A stretch of DNA of 15,031 nt from Pseudobdellovibrionaceae bacterium (GTDB lineage Bacteria > Bdellovibrionota > Bdellovibrionia > Bdellovibrionales > Bdellovibrionaceae), in NCBI GenBank assembly GCA_947374445.1, contig CANCBY010000040.1, positions 1 to 15,031 on the forward strand, read 5' to 3'. The stretch's first letter is position 1; every line of letters starts with the position of its first letter. Positions 14,624 to 15,031 of the stretch are shown here, in pieces. The notes below the pieces were generated by a model. That model made no database searches and was not told where the DNA came from. It was given only the letters and a program-made list of their open reading frames with translations. Both the position numbers and the translations under genes were made by a program.

Positions 14624-14672
14624 GACCCCCTGCAGATCTACAAAGCAACACAGGTGCCATCACAAGGGGGTC
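14624..14672 (-). promoter_or_regulatory. leader hairpin that would pair the ribosome-binding site of the DUF4360 gene
   Basis: On the minus strand GACCCCCT (14672-14665) is the perfect reverse complement of AGGGGGTC (14631-14624), with 33 bases between. The second arm contains the Shine-Dalgarno sequence of the DUF4360 gene and ends three bases before its ATG (14620). If the stem forms, the ribosome-binding site is hidden. The loop does not match a riboswitch class that I recognise. Confidence 0.5.
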
Positions 14673-14716
14673 AATTTGCCACTGATTTTTTAAAACTGCG
14701 TGACCTCTAAACTTTG

Positions 14717-14736
14717 GGAGCCTCAGGCTGAGGCCC
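14717..14736 (-). other. short GC-rich hairpin between the small ORF and the DUF4360 leader
   Basis: The arms GCCTCA and TGAGGC (14720-14725, 14729-14734) enclose a three-base loop, and two further G-C pairs follow past a one-base bulge. On the minus strand it lies 19 bases after the stop of the short membrane ORF (14755), but only AAAGTTT follows, so it is at best a weak terminator. Confidence 0.3.
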
Positions 14737-14754
14737 GCGGATCTTATTGAATGA

Positions 14755-14829
14755 TCAGACCAACAAAAAGACCGAAAACGCTGCGATCGCGAACGAAATC
14801 ACCGTAGTGACAAACAATCCGATATTCAT
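14755..14829 (-). CDS. possible small membrane protein, start uncertain
   Basis: From ATG 14829 the frame encodes only 24 residues, nearly all hydrophobic (MNIGLFVTTVISFAIAAFSV), a single membrane helix. AGCAGG ten bases upstream could serve as ribosome-binding site. The same frame is open further up, to a TAA at 14944-14946, and those 38 residues also look like protein sequence (CLEAQESLGITTDKEG, then CATVADAQKAG). They contain no ATG; GTG 14862 would give 35 residues and a CTG at 14934 would give 59. Either the gene uses a rare start, or it is a remnant with a lost 5' end. No family is recognised. It lies upstream of the DUF4360 gene on the same strand. Confidence 0.4.
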   Translation of the reverse strand: MNIGLFVTTVISFAIAAFSVFLLV

Positions 14830-14985
14830 GGTGATAACGCCTGCTTTTTGAGCATCCGCCACCGTGGCGCAAGGACCCGCTTGAGTCGCTCCCTCTTTGT
14901 CTGTCGTTATTCCTAATGATTCTTGGGCCTCCAGACAAGCAAATTAGGTCTTTGAATTCAATTGATGATCCCGTAAAGTTTATTT

Positions 14986-15031
14986 ATGCCTCAACGAGTT
15001 CTAATTGCCCCCGAAGACTTTGAAAAAGATC
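14986..15031 (+). CDS. start of a plus-strand gene cut by the right edge
   Basis: ATG 14986 opens a frame that runs to the edge with 15 codons (MPQRVLIAPEDFEKD). An in-frame TAA at 14974-14976 rules out an earlier start. No strong Shine-Dalgarno sequence precedes it. The opening has a beta strand followed by IAPEDF, faintly like the N-terminus of type-I glycerate kinases (IAPDSFK), but 15 residues cannot settle this. Confidence 0.5.
   Translation, partial: MPQRVLIAPEDFEKD

Noticed and set aside
14744..14938. 64-codon minus-strand ORF starting with TTG
   Set aside because: Its product is rich in Arg, Ser and Gly without pattern, whereas the neighbouring frame over the same bases gives a protein-like sequence with a membrane helix.
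14952..14979. TTGAAT-16-TAAAGT as promoter of the right-edge gene
   Set aside because: Each box matches only four of six positions in AT-rich sequence, and the start would fall on the ATG.
1..15031. tRNA, rRNA, CRISPR array, insertion sequence or prophage genes
   Set aside because: Read on both strands; no cloverleaf, regular spaced repeats, transposase or integrase motifs were seen.

Overview
The window looks like chromosomal DNA of a free-living or predatory Gram-negative bacterium, most likely of the Bdellovibrio group (Bdellovibrionota). This is an inference from the mix of genes: secreted orphan proteins, a DUF4360 protein, an HD-GYP-like response regulator, a PilZ protein with DUF4339/GYF_2 domains and an RhlE helicase, all at moderate G+C. 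No rRNA, tRNA, insertion sequence, phage gene or CRISPR array is visible, and no gap between genes exceeds about 215 bases.

Layout. (1) 1-893, minus: a metallo-beta-lactamase-fold hydrolase cut by the left edge, divergent from (2) 1071-2474, plus: a response regulator with a degenerate HD-GYP output domain. (3) 2459-2749, minus: a plant-type [2Fe-2S] ferredoxin whose 3' end overlaps gene 2 by 16 bp; it is divergent from (4) 2964-5102, plus: a 712-residue exported protein of unknown function. (5) 5118-6881, minus: a membrane sensor histidine kinase with an Aer-like PAS domain and a C-terminal CZB zinc-binding domain. (6) 7084-8394, minus: the RhlE-type DEAD-box helicase with its own intrinsic terminator. 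(7) 13116 down to 8532, minus: four tightly spaced genes (PilZ/GYF_2 protein, GT39-type membrane glycosyltransferase, GT9 heptosyltransferase-like enzyme, M14 zinc carboxypeptidase) closed by a strong intrinsic terminator. (8) 13279-13401, plus: a probable 40-residue membrane microprotein starting with TTG after a strong ribosome-binding site. (9) 14620 down to 13398, minus: a DUF4360 secreted protein with an Arg/Gly-rich tail, then a small membrane-anchored protein. (10) At the right edge, a short membrane ORF without an evident start (minus) and the first 15 codons of a plus-strand gene.

How they may work together. Regions 2 and 7 point to cyclic-di-GMP signalling: a PilZ receptor heads a translationally coupled unit of envelope glycosyltransferases and a peptidase, so a c-di-GMP-responsive envelope or glycan function is the simplest reading. 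The kinase in region 5 carries two domains known elsewhere as redox or zinc sensors. The DUF4360 mRNA leader can fold so that its Shine-Dalgarno sequence is base-paired, which suggests control of translation. The most novel candidates are the Aer-PAS/CZB kinase, the PilZ-GT39 pair separated in frame by only a stop and one codon, the DUF4360 leader hairpin and the two unannotated membrane microproteins.
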